Source of the DNA: Spongilla lacustris
Lineage: Eukaryota; Porifera; Demospongiae; Spongillida; Spongillidae
DNA: 64,000 nt
Direction: 5' to 3'
NCBI GenBank assembly: GCA_949361645.1
Contig: OX442415.1
Location: 4,814,148-4,878,147, forward strand
The notes beneath the pieces are model-generated. The model was not told where the DNA came from and did not search any database. It saw nothing but the letters and a program-made list of their open reading frames with translations. Numbering within the stretch: position 1 is the first letter of the stretch; each line of letters starts with the position of its first letter. Both the position numbers and the translations under genes were made by a program. Shown here piece by piece: positions 13,181 through 24,205 of this stretch.

Positions 13181-13429
13181 GCCCCATTGACCCTGGTTGT
13201 GTGCAGCTGCTAGCTCCTCTGCTGGCAGCTCGAGTCTGATAACACCATATGTGGAAGGGCTGGTGGCTCCACTGGTTGTGCAGCACTTTTGACTGGACTT
13301 GCAGTGTGAGGTTATTAACTCTTTCGCGGGCAACGACCCGATTTTGGGTTATCGCGTACTGCTTCCGGCGCGCGGGAGCCCAATTTTGGGTGCAGCAGCT
13401 AAGCATTGAATCAGTGTTTGAAGTAAAAA

Positions 13430-15301
13430 ATGGAAAAGCGATCTCGAGTTTTGCCATCTGACCCAGAATACCTTCTGGATTTCATGGACACCATTCCTAG
13501 TGACAGTGATGACGAGTTTGGTGGATATTTGAGTGAAGATGAGAATAATGAGGACGATGAAGAAGAACAAGACAGCGCAGTATCTAGCGTGACTTCCCCA
13601 TGCCTAAGTGCGTACTTTTTATGTATTGTTACTTGTCTAATTATTTTTTATCGCCGTCCTCCCAACACCTCCGCCCCCTCCCAACACCCCCGCCCCCTCC
13701 AACACCCCCACCCCTCCCGCGATGCATTTACACTCCATGTAATACACACACTGTCCGCTAAACAATCCAGTTCCGTTCTCTGAAATTCCGGGAATAATTC
13801 CTAACATGATTGGGAAAGAGCCTGTGGAGTTCTTCGAATTGTTCTTCGATGAAGAAACAAAAAGTTTCATCCACAGAGAAACTTGCGAGCATGCAGATCG
13901 GTACTTCACAGACAATGAGGAGTACCTTGAACAACATCCCCGTGCTCGAGCACATGACTGGAAGAAGAATCCCATGTCTCTGAAGGAAGTAGACGTACTC
14001 CTGGCATTGGTCACTGCAATGGGAGTTGTGGGAATGCCAACATTGAGGTAAGACAAAAAGGATGTCCAATGTGTTCCATTTACCTGTAAATTTTCAGGAG
14101 TTTCTGGAGTTCTATGTGGCCATTTACCAATGAGAACTTCAGTTCCATAATGTCAAATCGTAGATTCGAACTCCTCCTTCAGTTTCTGCATGTCAGCAGC
14201 CCACCTACAACGGAGACCAATGACAAACTTTATAAAATCAGACCAATTCTCGACCGAGTTATAAAAAACTTCATGGCAGCATACACTCCAAACATAAACA
14301 TCTCTGTTGATGAAAGTATAATTGCTTTCAAAGGTAGGCTATCATGGATACAATACATGCCAAAAAAACCACACAAGTGGGGCATGAAAGCCTGGGTCTT
14401 GGCCGATTCGTCTAATGGGTATGTATGGAAATGGGAATTGTACACAGGCAAACAGGAAAGGGGGGATGGTGTAGGGCTATCTCATCAAGTGGTGATGTCA
14501 TTGACAAGACCCCTACAGCACAAAGGTTACCACATCTATTGTGACAATTTCTACAGCTCACCAGCACTGTTTGAAGAGCTATCCAAGGTAGGATTTCGAG
14601 CGTGTGGCACGGTGCGGTCCAATAGGCGGGGCCTGTCTGAAGTCTTCAAGACTAAGAAGTTGCGGAGGGGAGATGTGTACTCAGAGAAAGTGGGCAAAGT
14701 TCTTTGCCTCAAATGGAAGGACAAGCGTGATGTCCTGCTTCTCTCCACTATCCACGATGATGTCGCCATGGTGGACATTCTAAGAAGATCTAGAACTGTG
14801 GCTGGAGGAGTAGAAAGGATAAAAAAACCAAAGGTGATCGATGACTACAACCAGCACATGGGTGGAGTCGACCAGTCCGATCAGCTAGTGATGTACTATG
14901 GCTATGCTCATCGTCAAACCAAGTGGTGGAAAAGAGTACTATTTCACCTTGTCGATCTAGCACTAGTGAATGCCAGCATACTGTACAACAGTGTCAATGA
15001 AAAAAAACTCACCCAAATGGAGTTTCGGATCGAAGTAGCAAAAGGGTTATTGAAAGGATACACCAAACACCAGCCCAAACACTTCACCGTGTCTCAGGAC
15101 TTACCACTTAGGCTCACAGAACGACCTTTTCCTGAAAGGATTCCATGTGATTCTCCCTATGGTGGTCGACTTCTCTGTGAAGTTTGTAGAGTAAGAGGAG
15201 ACAAGCGGTCACGGACACAGTATAGGTGCAAGGTGTGCAAGGTTGCATTGCACGTAGAGTGCTTTGAAGCCTTTCATACTAAACTAGACTATAGCAAATA
15301 G
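13430..15301 (+). CDS. piggyBac transposase, three exons
   Basis: The predicted product excises and inserts the element at TTAA sites. Exons are 13430-13607, 13771-14047 and 14098-15301, with GT..AG introns (donors GTGCGT and GTAAGA, acceptors CCAG and TTCAG). Reading phase is kept across both joins, giving 552 residues. Residues about 20-55 are acidic, as usual for the family N-terminus. The catalytic aspartates are visible as SVDESI (D223), YCDNFY (D301) and GVDQSD (D410, with D413). The first spacing of 78 residues equals that of the moth piggyBac enzyme. The C-terminus has a cysteine-rich zinc-binding domain (CEVC, CKVC, HVEC). No stop or frameshift interrupts it, so it may be intact. The ATG was chosen because it directly precedes the acidic region about 110 bp inside the left end. 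Confidence 0.92.
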
Positions 15302-15344
15302 TTAGGGAAATATTGTATTCATTCATCATATTGTATTCATTTAT

Positions 15345-17090
15345 CTGGAGTGTACACACAAGGCAAATACACTAAGTACACACAAGGCACATTCACCATG
15401 CACAAACAAGGCACAGCCACTAAGCACACTCAAGGCACATTCACCAAGCACATACAAGGCACACCCACTAAGCACACTCAAGGCACATTCACCAAGCACA
15501 TACAAGGCACACCCACTAAGCACACTCAAGGCACATTCACCACGCACACACAAGGCACACCCACTAAGCACACATCAGGCACATTCACCAAGCACATACA
15601 AGGCACAACCACTAAGCACACTCAAGGCACATTCACCACGCACACACAAGGCACACCCACTAAGCACACATCAGGCACATTCACCAAGCACACACAAGGC
15701 ACATTCACCATGCACAAAAGGCACACCCACTAAGCACACATCAGGCACATTCACCAAGCACACACAAGGCACACCCACTAAGCACACTCAAGGCACATTC
15801 ACCACGCACACTCAAGGCACATTCACCAAGCACATACAAGGCACACCCACTAAGCACACTCAAGGCACATTCACCACGCACACACAAGGCACACCCACTA
15901 AGCACACATCAGGCACATTCACCAAGCACACACAAGGCACATTCACCAAGCACACACAAGGCAAACCCACTAAGCACACTCAAGGCACATTCACCATGCA
16001 CACACAAGGCAAACCCACTAAGCACACTCAAGGCACATTCACCAAGCACATACAAGGCACACCCACTAAGCACACTCAAGGCACATTCACCAAGCACACA
16101 AGGCACACCCACTAAGCACACTCAAGGCACATTCACCACGCACACACAAGGCACACCCTCTAAGCACACATCAGGCACATTCACCAAGCACACAAGGCAC
16201 ACCCACTAAGCACACTCAAGGCACATTCACCATACACACACAAGGCACATTCACCATGCACACTCAAGGCACATTCACCAAGCACATACAAGGCACACCC
16301 ACTAAGCACACTCAAGGCACATTCACCACGCACACACAAGGCACACCCACTAAGCACACATCAGGCACATTCACCAAGCACACACAAGGCACATTCACCA
16401 CGCACACACAAGGCAAACCCACTAAGCACACTCAAGGCACATTCACCATGCACACACAAGGCAAACCCACTAAGCACACTCAAGGCACATTCACCAAGCA
16501 CATACAAGGCACACCCACTAAGCACACTCAAGGCACATTCACCAAGCACACAAGGCACACCCACTAAGCACACTCAAGGCACATTCACCACGCACACACA
16601 AGGCACACCCTCTAAGCACACATCAGGCACATTCACCAAGCACACACAAGGCACACCCACTAAGCACACTCAAGGCACATTCACCAAGCACACAAGGCAC
16701 ACCCACTAAGCACACTCAAGGCACATTCACCACGCACACACAAGGCACACCCTCTAAGCACACATCAGGCACATTCACCAAGCACACACAAGGCACACCC
16801 ACTAAGCACACTCAAGGCACATTCACCACGCACATACAAGGCACACCCACTAAGCACACATCAGGCACATTCACCAAGCACACAAGGCACACCCACTAAG
16901 CACACTCAAGGCACATTCACCACGCACACACAAGGCACACCCTCTAAGCACACATCAGGCACATTCACCATGCACACACAAGGCACATTCACCATACACA
17001 CACAAGGCACATTCACCATGTACACACAAGGCACATCCACTAGGCTCATAAAGGCACATTCACCATGCACACAAGGCTCTATTTACCCAC
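15345..17090 (+). repeat. 24-bp minisatellite inside the piggyBac element
   Basis: Two related 24-bp units alternate, roughly GGCACATTCACCAAGCACAY and GGCACACCCACTAAGCACAC each followed by four or five bases, giving a 48-bp pair. The array starts about 45 bp after the transposase stop. Because 24 is a multiple of three, frames stay open and translate as GTFTKHIQ/GTPTKHTQ repeats. Local losses of a few bases break those frames, so I do not call a protein. Longer blocks recur inside the array, which suggests growth by unequal exchange. Confidence 0.95.
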
Positions 17091-17129
17091 TAGGGATACA
17101 CACTAAATACACACAAAGACAATTTTCAA

Positions 17130-17720
17130 TGCCACAATGATAGCGCCTTCTGCACAATCCGCGTGGGCAGCAAGTTTGTCTAACACTTATTTCAACACCA
17201 AAGTACTGCCTATATCATAAAACTAGAACACTTCCAATGTTACCTCTTTACAGCTTCCATGTCAACGAGAGTTTCCGTTTGGAACATCTTCATCGAGCGC
17301 AGGAGATGGCTTTCCTACATCGAAAAAACGATCAGTTGGCATTAGCGTGTAGCGCATTCACTGGATATACTTTCCTGACAATTGGCACGGAGACCCAGTT
17401 TACAGCTGCGCTGTTTTATCTCCGATTCCTTTGGTGGCTCTAAAAAGAATTAGCCATTTTGAAATCAAAAATGGCGGTGTTGCAAAAAACACTTCTGCAC
17501 AATCAGCATAGACAATAAGTTAGTCTAACCTTTATTCCCACTCCTAGGTACTTACTTTGTTATAAAATGACAACAGTCTTCATCTTTCACTTATAGCGTC
17601 CATACCAACCACAGAGTCTGCAACAAACATATGAATCCAAGCGCAAAACAACTTCCGTATACGATCGGCTGGCATTAGTACGTAGCGCATCCACTGATGA
17701 CACAGATGGTGAATTTTCAC
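17130..17720 (+). repeat. Duplicated 3' subterminal block of the piggyBac element
   Basis: The stretch from about 17150 (CTTCTGCACAATCCGCGT) to 17365 recurs from about 17490 (CTTCTGCACAATCAGCAT) to 17695. Common landmarks are TAGTCTAAC/TGTCTAACAC, a TATAAAA run, GATCRGYTGGCATTAG and GTAGCGCATYCACTG. The copies are clearly diverged. Subterminal repeats like this are common transposase-binding regions, but that role is inferred. Confidence 0.7.
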
Positions 17721-17851
17721 TACTCAAACACCTTCGGTTCAAAAGTTGTCACGTTCTGATCACACGATAGCTAAATATAAATTTATTTTAATAACTTTCG
17801 AAAAACGGGCCGCCCAACGCAATTATTGACTCCCGCCCGTGAAAGAGTTAA

Positions 17852-20800
17852 GTTCACTTGCAGCGTGGGAGTTAATGGTTCCATTGGCTTGCTATGAGGA
17901 AGGCTGGTAGTTGTACTGTGTGGGGATGGTCCCATTAGCCCCCTCTTTCAGTGAAGGACAGGTAGTGGGGGGGGAGCGTTTTGGGGACTGCTAAGTAATA
18001 GGTCCACTTGCTGTGAGGGCTAAATGTTCCACTGGTTCCATTGGTAGTGTTTGAAGGGGGGCATGTGTGATTCCATTGGTACATGTGCGTACATGCACAT
18101 GTCCCCTGAAATTGTTGCATGGGGTTACTGACTCCATTTGCAGTGTGAGGGCTGCCTTCTCCACTGGCTTTAAGTGGCGGTCACATTGATCCTGGTTGTG
18201 TGGCAGCTGGTGCTCCCTTGCTGGCAGTGTGGGGGTCAGGTTTTGCAGTATTGATTTCACTTGGGTTATTGGTTGGTTCCAAAGGTACGTAGTGTGTGAT
18301 TGCAGTGAGAGGGAGTGGTAGTTCTTGGCCCCATTGCATTGGTCCCTGGACTGCTGACGCAACTTGCAGTAAAGGACAGGTAGTGAGAAGAGGAGGGGGG
18401 GGGGGGGGGGGGGAGGGGCGAGGGCTGGCACCAATGTGTGGTGGGCCTGTTAAGTTGTTCTTGGTACATGTACCCTGACCAATGAGGAGGGTTGGTGGTT
18501 GTACTGTCCCATTGGCTGATTGGCCCCTCTTTCATTGAAGGACAGGTAGTGGGGGCAAGTACATATACATGTAGTTCATGGCTCCCCTGAAATTTTTGAG
18601 GTTGCTGAATCCATTTGCAGTGCGAGGGCTGGTTTCTCCACTGGCATTATTCTGGGGGCTCGATTGACCACTGGTTGTGTGGCAGCTGGTACTTCCTTGT
18701 TGGGTTCCATCTGTGAGAGGGCTCCACTGGTGTGGGCTGCTGTCTGGACTTGCAGTGTGTACTGGTAGAGGGTCTAGTGGCTCCATTTGAAGTGAGCAGA
18801 GAGGGGCTGGTGGTTCTACTGTGCGGAGCTGGCCCTACAGGCCCTTGTTTGTGTGGGGGCTGCTGACTCAACTTGGAGTGGCGTCTTGACTGACTCTGTG
18901 GAGGCTACCCCATTGGCCCTGGGTAGCTGAGGGTGTTCTAAGAATGGTTCCATGGGCTGCTGACTATAGCTATTAAGTTAAGTTGCAGTGTAGACTTTAC
19001 AGGTTCCACTGCTATTTTTCATGAGCTGTGAGGGGGCTGGTGGTTCTACTGTGTGGGAGGTCCCAGCTGACTCAACTTGCATTGAACGAAAAGGGGGGGG
19101 GGGGTTGGCCCCTGGGTGTGGGGCCTGTTAAGTCCACTTGCGGAGTGAGGGCTAATGGTTGATCTGTTAGTGAGGTCATCACGTGTTGTTGGTACATGTA
19201 GTTCATGGCTCCCCTGAAATTGTTGGAGGTGCTGATTCCATTTGCAGCCTGAGGGCTGGCATCTCCCTGGCATTATTGTGGGTTCCACATCCCTGCTGGC
19301 AGTGTGGGGGTCTAATGATCTATCTGCGAGAGGGCTGGTGTCTCCACTGGCATTGTGGACGCTAGCTCCATTGACCAGGTTAGCTGGTGGCTCCCTTACT
19401 GGAATTATGGGGTCTGTTAATTCCACTTGTTGGCTCCACTATTTGGAATGTGAGGCTATTGTTAATAATTTATGGGGCTTAATAGTTCCAAAGGTATATA
19501 GTGTGCACTTGCAGTAAGGGGGCTTGTGGTTCTGCTGTGTGGGGATGGCCTCTTTGGTCCCAGGGCTGCTGAGGGAACTTGCAGTGAAGGGCCTAGCCCC
19601 ATTAGCCCCTGGCTATGTGGGGGTGGGGCTGGTGGCTCTTTTGGTAATTTAGGGGCTGCTCACTCCCTATCACTTACACGACCACCATCGTCAGTGGTAC
19701 GACCGCCATCATCCTTGACCAATGTGTCTTGAACCAGGGTCAATTGGCATTATTATGGGGGCCCCATTGACCCTTCTGCTGGCAGTGAATGGTCTGATAA
19801 CACCATATGTGGAAGGGCTGGTGGCTTCACTGGTTGTGCAGCGCTTTTGACTGGACTTGCAGTGTGAGGTTATTAAGTTCAATTGCAGCTTGGGAGTTAA
19901 TGGTTCCATTGGCTTGCAATGAGGAAGGCTGGTAGTTGTACTGTGTGGGGATGGTTCCATTAGCCCCCTCTTTCAGTGAAAGACAGGTAGTGGGGGGGGG
20001 GGGGGGGAGCATTGTGGGGACTGCTAAGTAATAAGTCCACTTGCCGTGAGGGCTAAACGTTCCACTGGTTCCATTGGTGGGGCATGTGTGATTCCATTGG
20101 TACATGTGCGTACATGCACATGTCCCCTTAAATTGTTTGGGTTACTGACTCCATTTGCAGTGTGAGGGCTGCCTTCTCCACTGGCATTAAGTGGGGGCCA
20201 CATTGATCCTCTGGTTGTGCGGTAGCTGGTGCTCCCTTGCTGCAGTGTGGGTGTCAGGTTTCACAGTATTGATTTCACTTGGGTTATTGGTTGGTTCCAA
20301 AGGTACGTAGTGTGTGGTTGCAGTGAGAGGGAGTGGTAGTTCTTGGCCCCATTGGCCCCTGGACTGCTGATGCAGCTTGCAGTAAAAAACAGGTAGTGAG
20401 AAGAGGGGGGGTGGGGGGGAGGGGCAAGGGCTGGCACCAGTGTGTGGTGGGTCTGTTAAGTTGTTCTTGGTACATGTCCCCTGACCAATGAGGAGGGTTG
20501 GTGGTTGTACTGTCCCATTGGCTGATTGGCCCCTCTTTCATTGAAGGACAGGTAGTGGGGGCAAGTACATATACATGTAGTTCATGGCTCCCCTGAAATT
20601 CTTGGGGTTGCTGAATCCATTTGCAGTGCGAGGGCTGGTTTCTCCACTGGCATTATTCTGGGGGCTCGATTGACAACTGGTTGTGTGGCAGCTGGTACTT
20701 TCTTGCTGGGCTCCATCTGTGAGAGGGCTCCACTGGTGTGGGCTGCTGTCTGGATTTGCAGTGTGTACTGGTAGAGGGTCTAGTGGCGCCATTTGAAGTG

Positions 20801-21612
20801 AGCAGAGAGGGGCTGGTGGCTCTACTGTGCGGAGCTGGCCCTACAGGCCCCTGTTTGTGTGGGGGCTGCTGACTCAACTTGGAGTGGCGTCATGACTGAC
20901 TCTGTGGAGGCTACCCCATTGGCCCTGGGTAGCTGAGGGTGTTCTGTAATAATGGTTCCATGGGCTGCTGACTGCAGTGTGAGGCTATTAATTTCAGTTG
21001 CAGTGTAGACTTTACAGGTTCCACTGCTATTGCTCATGAGCTTGCGGTGAGGGTGAGGAGGCTGGTGGTTCTACTGTGTGGGGGGTCCCAGCTGACTCAA
21101 CTTGCATTGAACGAAAGGGGGGGGGGGGGGGGGGGGGGGTTGGCCCCTGGGTGTGGGGCCTGTTAAGTCCACTTGCGGAGTGAGGGCTAATGGTTGATCT
21201 GTTAGTGAGGTCATCACGTGTTGTTGGTACATGTAGTTCATGGCTCCCCTGAATTTGTTGGGGATACTGATTCCATTTGCAGCCTGAGGGCTGGCATCTC
21301 CACTGGCATTGTGGACGCTAGCTCCATTGACCAGGTTAGCTGGTGGCTCCCTTGCTGGAATTATGGGGCCTGTTAATTCCACTTGTTGGCTCCACTATTT
21401 GGAATGTGAGGCTATTGATGGGGCTTAATGGTTCCAAAGGTATATAGTGTGCACTTGCAGTTAGGGGGCTTGTGGTTCTGCTGTGTGGGGATGGCCTCTT
21501 TGGCCCCAGGGCTGCTGAGGGAACTTGCAGTGAAGGGCCTAGCCCCATTAGCCCTTGGCTATGTGGGGGTGGGGCTGGTGGCTCATTTGGTAATTTATGG
21601 GCTGCTCACTCC
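17852..21612 (-). repeat. G-rich complex satellite, right arm of A1
   Basis: This is the inverse complement of the 9060-12600 array, with the same words and order, including G tracts at about 18396-18413, 19088, 19988 and 21117-21139. The stretch 19800-19910 is a paralogue of the DNA on both sides of the piggyBac insertion and shows the uninterrupted TTAA. The arm contains at least two rounds of a larger unit: 18480-19100 is closely repeated at 20480-21100. Confidence 0.85.
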
Positions 21613-22332
21613 CTATCACTAACACAACCACCATCGTCAGTGGTACGACCGGCATCACTAAATTTCTCATGATCAATCTCTCCATCCTCGTCCAATGTAT
21701 CTTGAATATGTTATTATCAATCGTCGTATTCGTGCAGTTCGAACTCATCCGCCGACTGACTCAGTGAAACTCGACGAGCTAGCCTTCACTCGTGTTATAC
21801 GTCACCATATCGTTTATCTACACCGAAAAACAACCGTAGCAAGCACTACAATTCAGCCGCCCGTTTGTTTGGTGACCTTATAGGTGTGGTTGTCACGCCC
21901 TATTGGAATAGTTGAATATTCATGCGCTCCGGAGAATGGAAGCTGTTCCGTGTACATATAAAGGCGCGATTCGAGCGGGAAACGTGTACTTACTTTGCAC
22001 AGCTGTTTCTCCGTAACGGATGGCATGAAAATTAACGAACAGAACAAATCAATAGGTATAGGACCTCTCTACCTATAAACCGAATTTGAAGCGATTTGAT
22101 TACTCCTACCGAAAGTTATGGTGGGTTTGAACCCGGTGGGGTATCGGACGTTGCAATACTGACACGGAGTAAGTGCAAGACCCCAAAATGTAATCTACCA
22201 TAGAGAAATGGTGTAGTATGAAGTGCTGAAAATAGGAAGTCAAGAGCCCAAACAGTTTGGAAGATTTAGCGCTTTGAATTGGATGCTATATATATATAAA
22301 ATCACAAGCATCAAAATCGCATAGAATGTTCC
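21612..22332 (-). repeat. A1 right terminal inverted repeat
   Basis: This is the inverse complement of 8348-9060, ending GAATGTTCC at 22332. It is followed by an AT dinucleotide run, then the end of element B2. Confidence 0.85.
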
Positions 22333-22389
22333 ATATATATATATGGGACAGTTTCCACGAAAATGGCCCTTCGCTTATATATATAAAAT

Positions 22390-23075
22390 GGGACAGTTTC
22401 CACGAAAATGGCCCTTCGTTTATATATATATAATGTTATAAAAATGCTTCTCTTTTGAATCGCTATATCTTCCGAACGGTTAAAGCTATCAACTTCTTAT
22501 TTTCAACACTTCATACTACACCATTTCTCTATGGTAAAATACATTTTGGGGTCTTGCACTTGCTCTGTGCCTGTATTGCAACGTCCGATACCCCTGTGGG
22601 TTCAAACCTGCCATAACTTTCTGTAGGAGTAATCAAATCGCTTCAAATTCGGTTTGTAGGTAGAGAGGTCGTATACCTATCGATTTGTTCTGTTCGTTAA
22701 TTTTTATTTCATCCGTTACGGAGATACAGCGGCGCAAAGTTGCTACAAGTTTCCCGCTCGAATCGCGCCGTTGTACGTGCGTGACCCGCTTCCATGCACC
22801 TAATACATGAATATGCAACTACTTCCTGTGGGCTGACACTTGGATATCTTATAGCCACACCTACTCTGCGCTGGATACGTGAATCCATCTCGCAGTCGGA
22901 CTCACATGCAGTTGTTATACTATTCGATCCCTATTTCGTTATCTTCTGCGTACATAAACTTTATGGTGAAGACAAGGTCATAAGAGTTTCAATCGGCGGA
23001 CGTGAAGTTCGAGCGGTGCGAATACGACGATCGTGAGAACGGTTACTAGATCTATGCTAGTACAGTGACGACGGT
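22390..23075 (+). repeat. B1 left terminal inverted repeat
   Basis: It matches 29905-30609 inverted, 30610-31262 in the same orientation, and 43190-43822 inverted. The middle part also resembles the A-family repeats (the GTATTGCAACGTCCGATACC block), so A and B share ancestry. The inner end carries an ATG-bearing relic of the B2 coding start at about 22962-23035. Confidence 0.85.
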
Positions 23076-23076
23076 G

Positions 23077-24205
23077 GTCCCATTTACACCCTGCACTTGT
23101 GTCTGTTGTGGGATAAAATCCATGGTCCCCTTTACATCCTCTGTTGTGGGATCAAATCCATGGTCCATTTACATCCTCTGTTGTGGGATCAAATCCATGG
23201 TCCATTTACATGTACATCCTGTACTTGCATTGTGTATTTAGGGGTCAAATCTATGGTCCCATTTACATCCTGTACTTGTGTCTGTTTTAGGGTCAGATCC
23301 ATGGTCCCATTTACACCCTAAACTTGTGTATGTTTTGGGGTCAAATCATTGGTTCCATTTACACCCTGTACTTGTGTCTGTTGTGGGGTCAAATCCATGG
23401 TCCCATTTACACCCTGTACTCGTGTCTATTTTGGGGTCAAATCCATGATCCCATTTACACCCTGTACTTGAGTATGCTGTGGGGTCAAATCCATGGTTCC
23501 ATTTACACCCTGTACTTGAGTCTGTTTTAGAGACAAATCTATGGTCCCATTTACATCCTGTACTTGAGTCTGTTTAGGGTCAATTCATTGGTCCCATTTA
23601 CACCCTGTATATTGGAGTCAAATCCATGGTCCGATTTACTCCCTGTACTTGTGATCAAATCCATGGTCCCATTTACACCCTGTACTTTTGTTTGTTGTGG
23701 GGTCAAATCCATGGTCTGCTTTACACCCTGTACTTGTGATGAAATCCATGGTCCCATTTACACCCTGTACTTGTGTCTGTTGTGGGGTCAAATGCATGGT
23801 CCCATTTACACTCTGTACTTTTGTCTGTTGTGGGGTCAAATCCATGGTCTGCTTTACACCCTGTACTTGTGATGAAATCCATGGTCCCATTTACACCCTG
23901 TACTTTTGTCTGTTGTGGGGTCAAATCCATGGTCTGCTTTACACCCTGTACTTGTGATGAAATCCATGGTCCCATTTACACCCTGTACTTGTGTCTGTTG
24001 TGGGGTCAAATGCATGGTCCCATTTACACTCTGTACTTTTGTCTGTTGTGGGGTCAAATCCATGGTCTGCTTTACACCCTGTACTTGTGATGAAATCCAT
24101 GGTCCCATTTACACCCTGTACTTGTGTCTATTTTAGGATCGTATCCATGGTCCCATTTACACTCTGTATGTGTGTCTGTTGTGCGGTCAATTCATTGGTC
24201 CGTAA
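23077..24205 (+). repeat. 48-bp satellite, B1 left arm
   Basis: The unit is approximately GGTCCCATTTACACCCTGTA, then CTTGTGTCTGTTGTGG, then GGTCAAATCCAT. The spacing of GGGGTC at 23385 and 23433 is 48 bp. A shortened variant of about 37 bp lacks the TGTCTGTTGTGG part. The length of 16 codons keeps several frames open, giving false proteins such as SVVGSNPWSHLHPV repeats. Confidence 0.93.

Larger units (their letters stand above)
13319..17847 (+). mobile_element. piggyBac element with TTAA ends
   Basis: The ends are CTCTTTCGCGGGC on the left and its inverse complement GCCCGTGAAAGAG on the right, giving the repeat CTCTTTCRCGGGC. A TTAA lies outside each end (13315-13318 and 17848-17851), the target duplication of the piggyBac superfamily. 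The flanks join into satellite sequence that exists uninterrupted at about 19817-19910, so the empty site is visible in the same window. The cargo is one three-exon transposase, a 1.7-kb minisatellite and a duplicated subterminal block. The total of 4529 bp is long for piggyBac because of the minisatellite. Confidence 0.95.
8348..22332. mobile_element. Element A1: giant long-inverted-repeat DNA transposon
   Basis: The left end GGAACGTTCTATGCGATT (8348) and the right end, which is its inverse complement with one change, finishing GAATGTTCC (22332), abut (TA)n tracts on both sides. Inside are inverted repeats of about 710 bp, then a C-rich satellite on the left, a unique central core and the same satellite in inverse orientation on the right. 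A piggyBac element (13319-17847) is inserted in the right arm; without it A1 is about 9.5 kb. It has no transposase gene, only a relic of a coding start inside the terminal repeats. The target duplication cannot be read because both flanks are AT dinucleotide runs. It belongs to the same family as A2. Confidence 0.8.

Noticed and set aside
15341..16573. Secreted GTFTKHIQ repeat protein or an extension of the piggyBac transposase
   Set aside because: The transposase stop at 15301 is clear, the array contains frame-breaking losses, and both strands are open.
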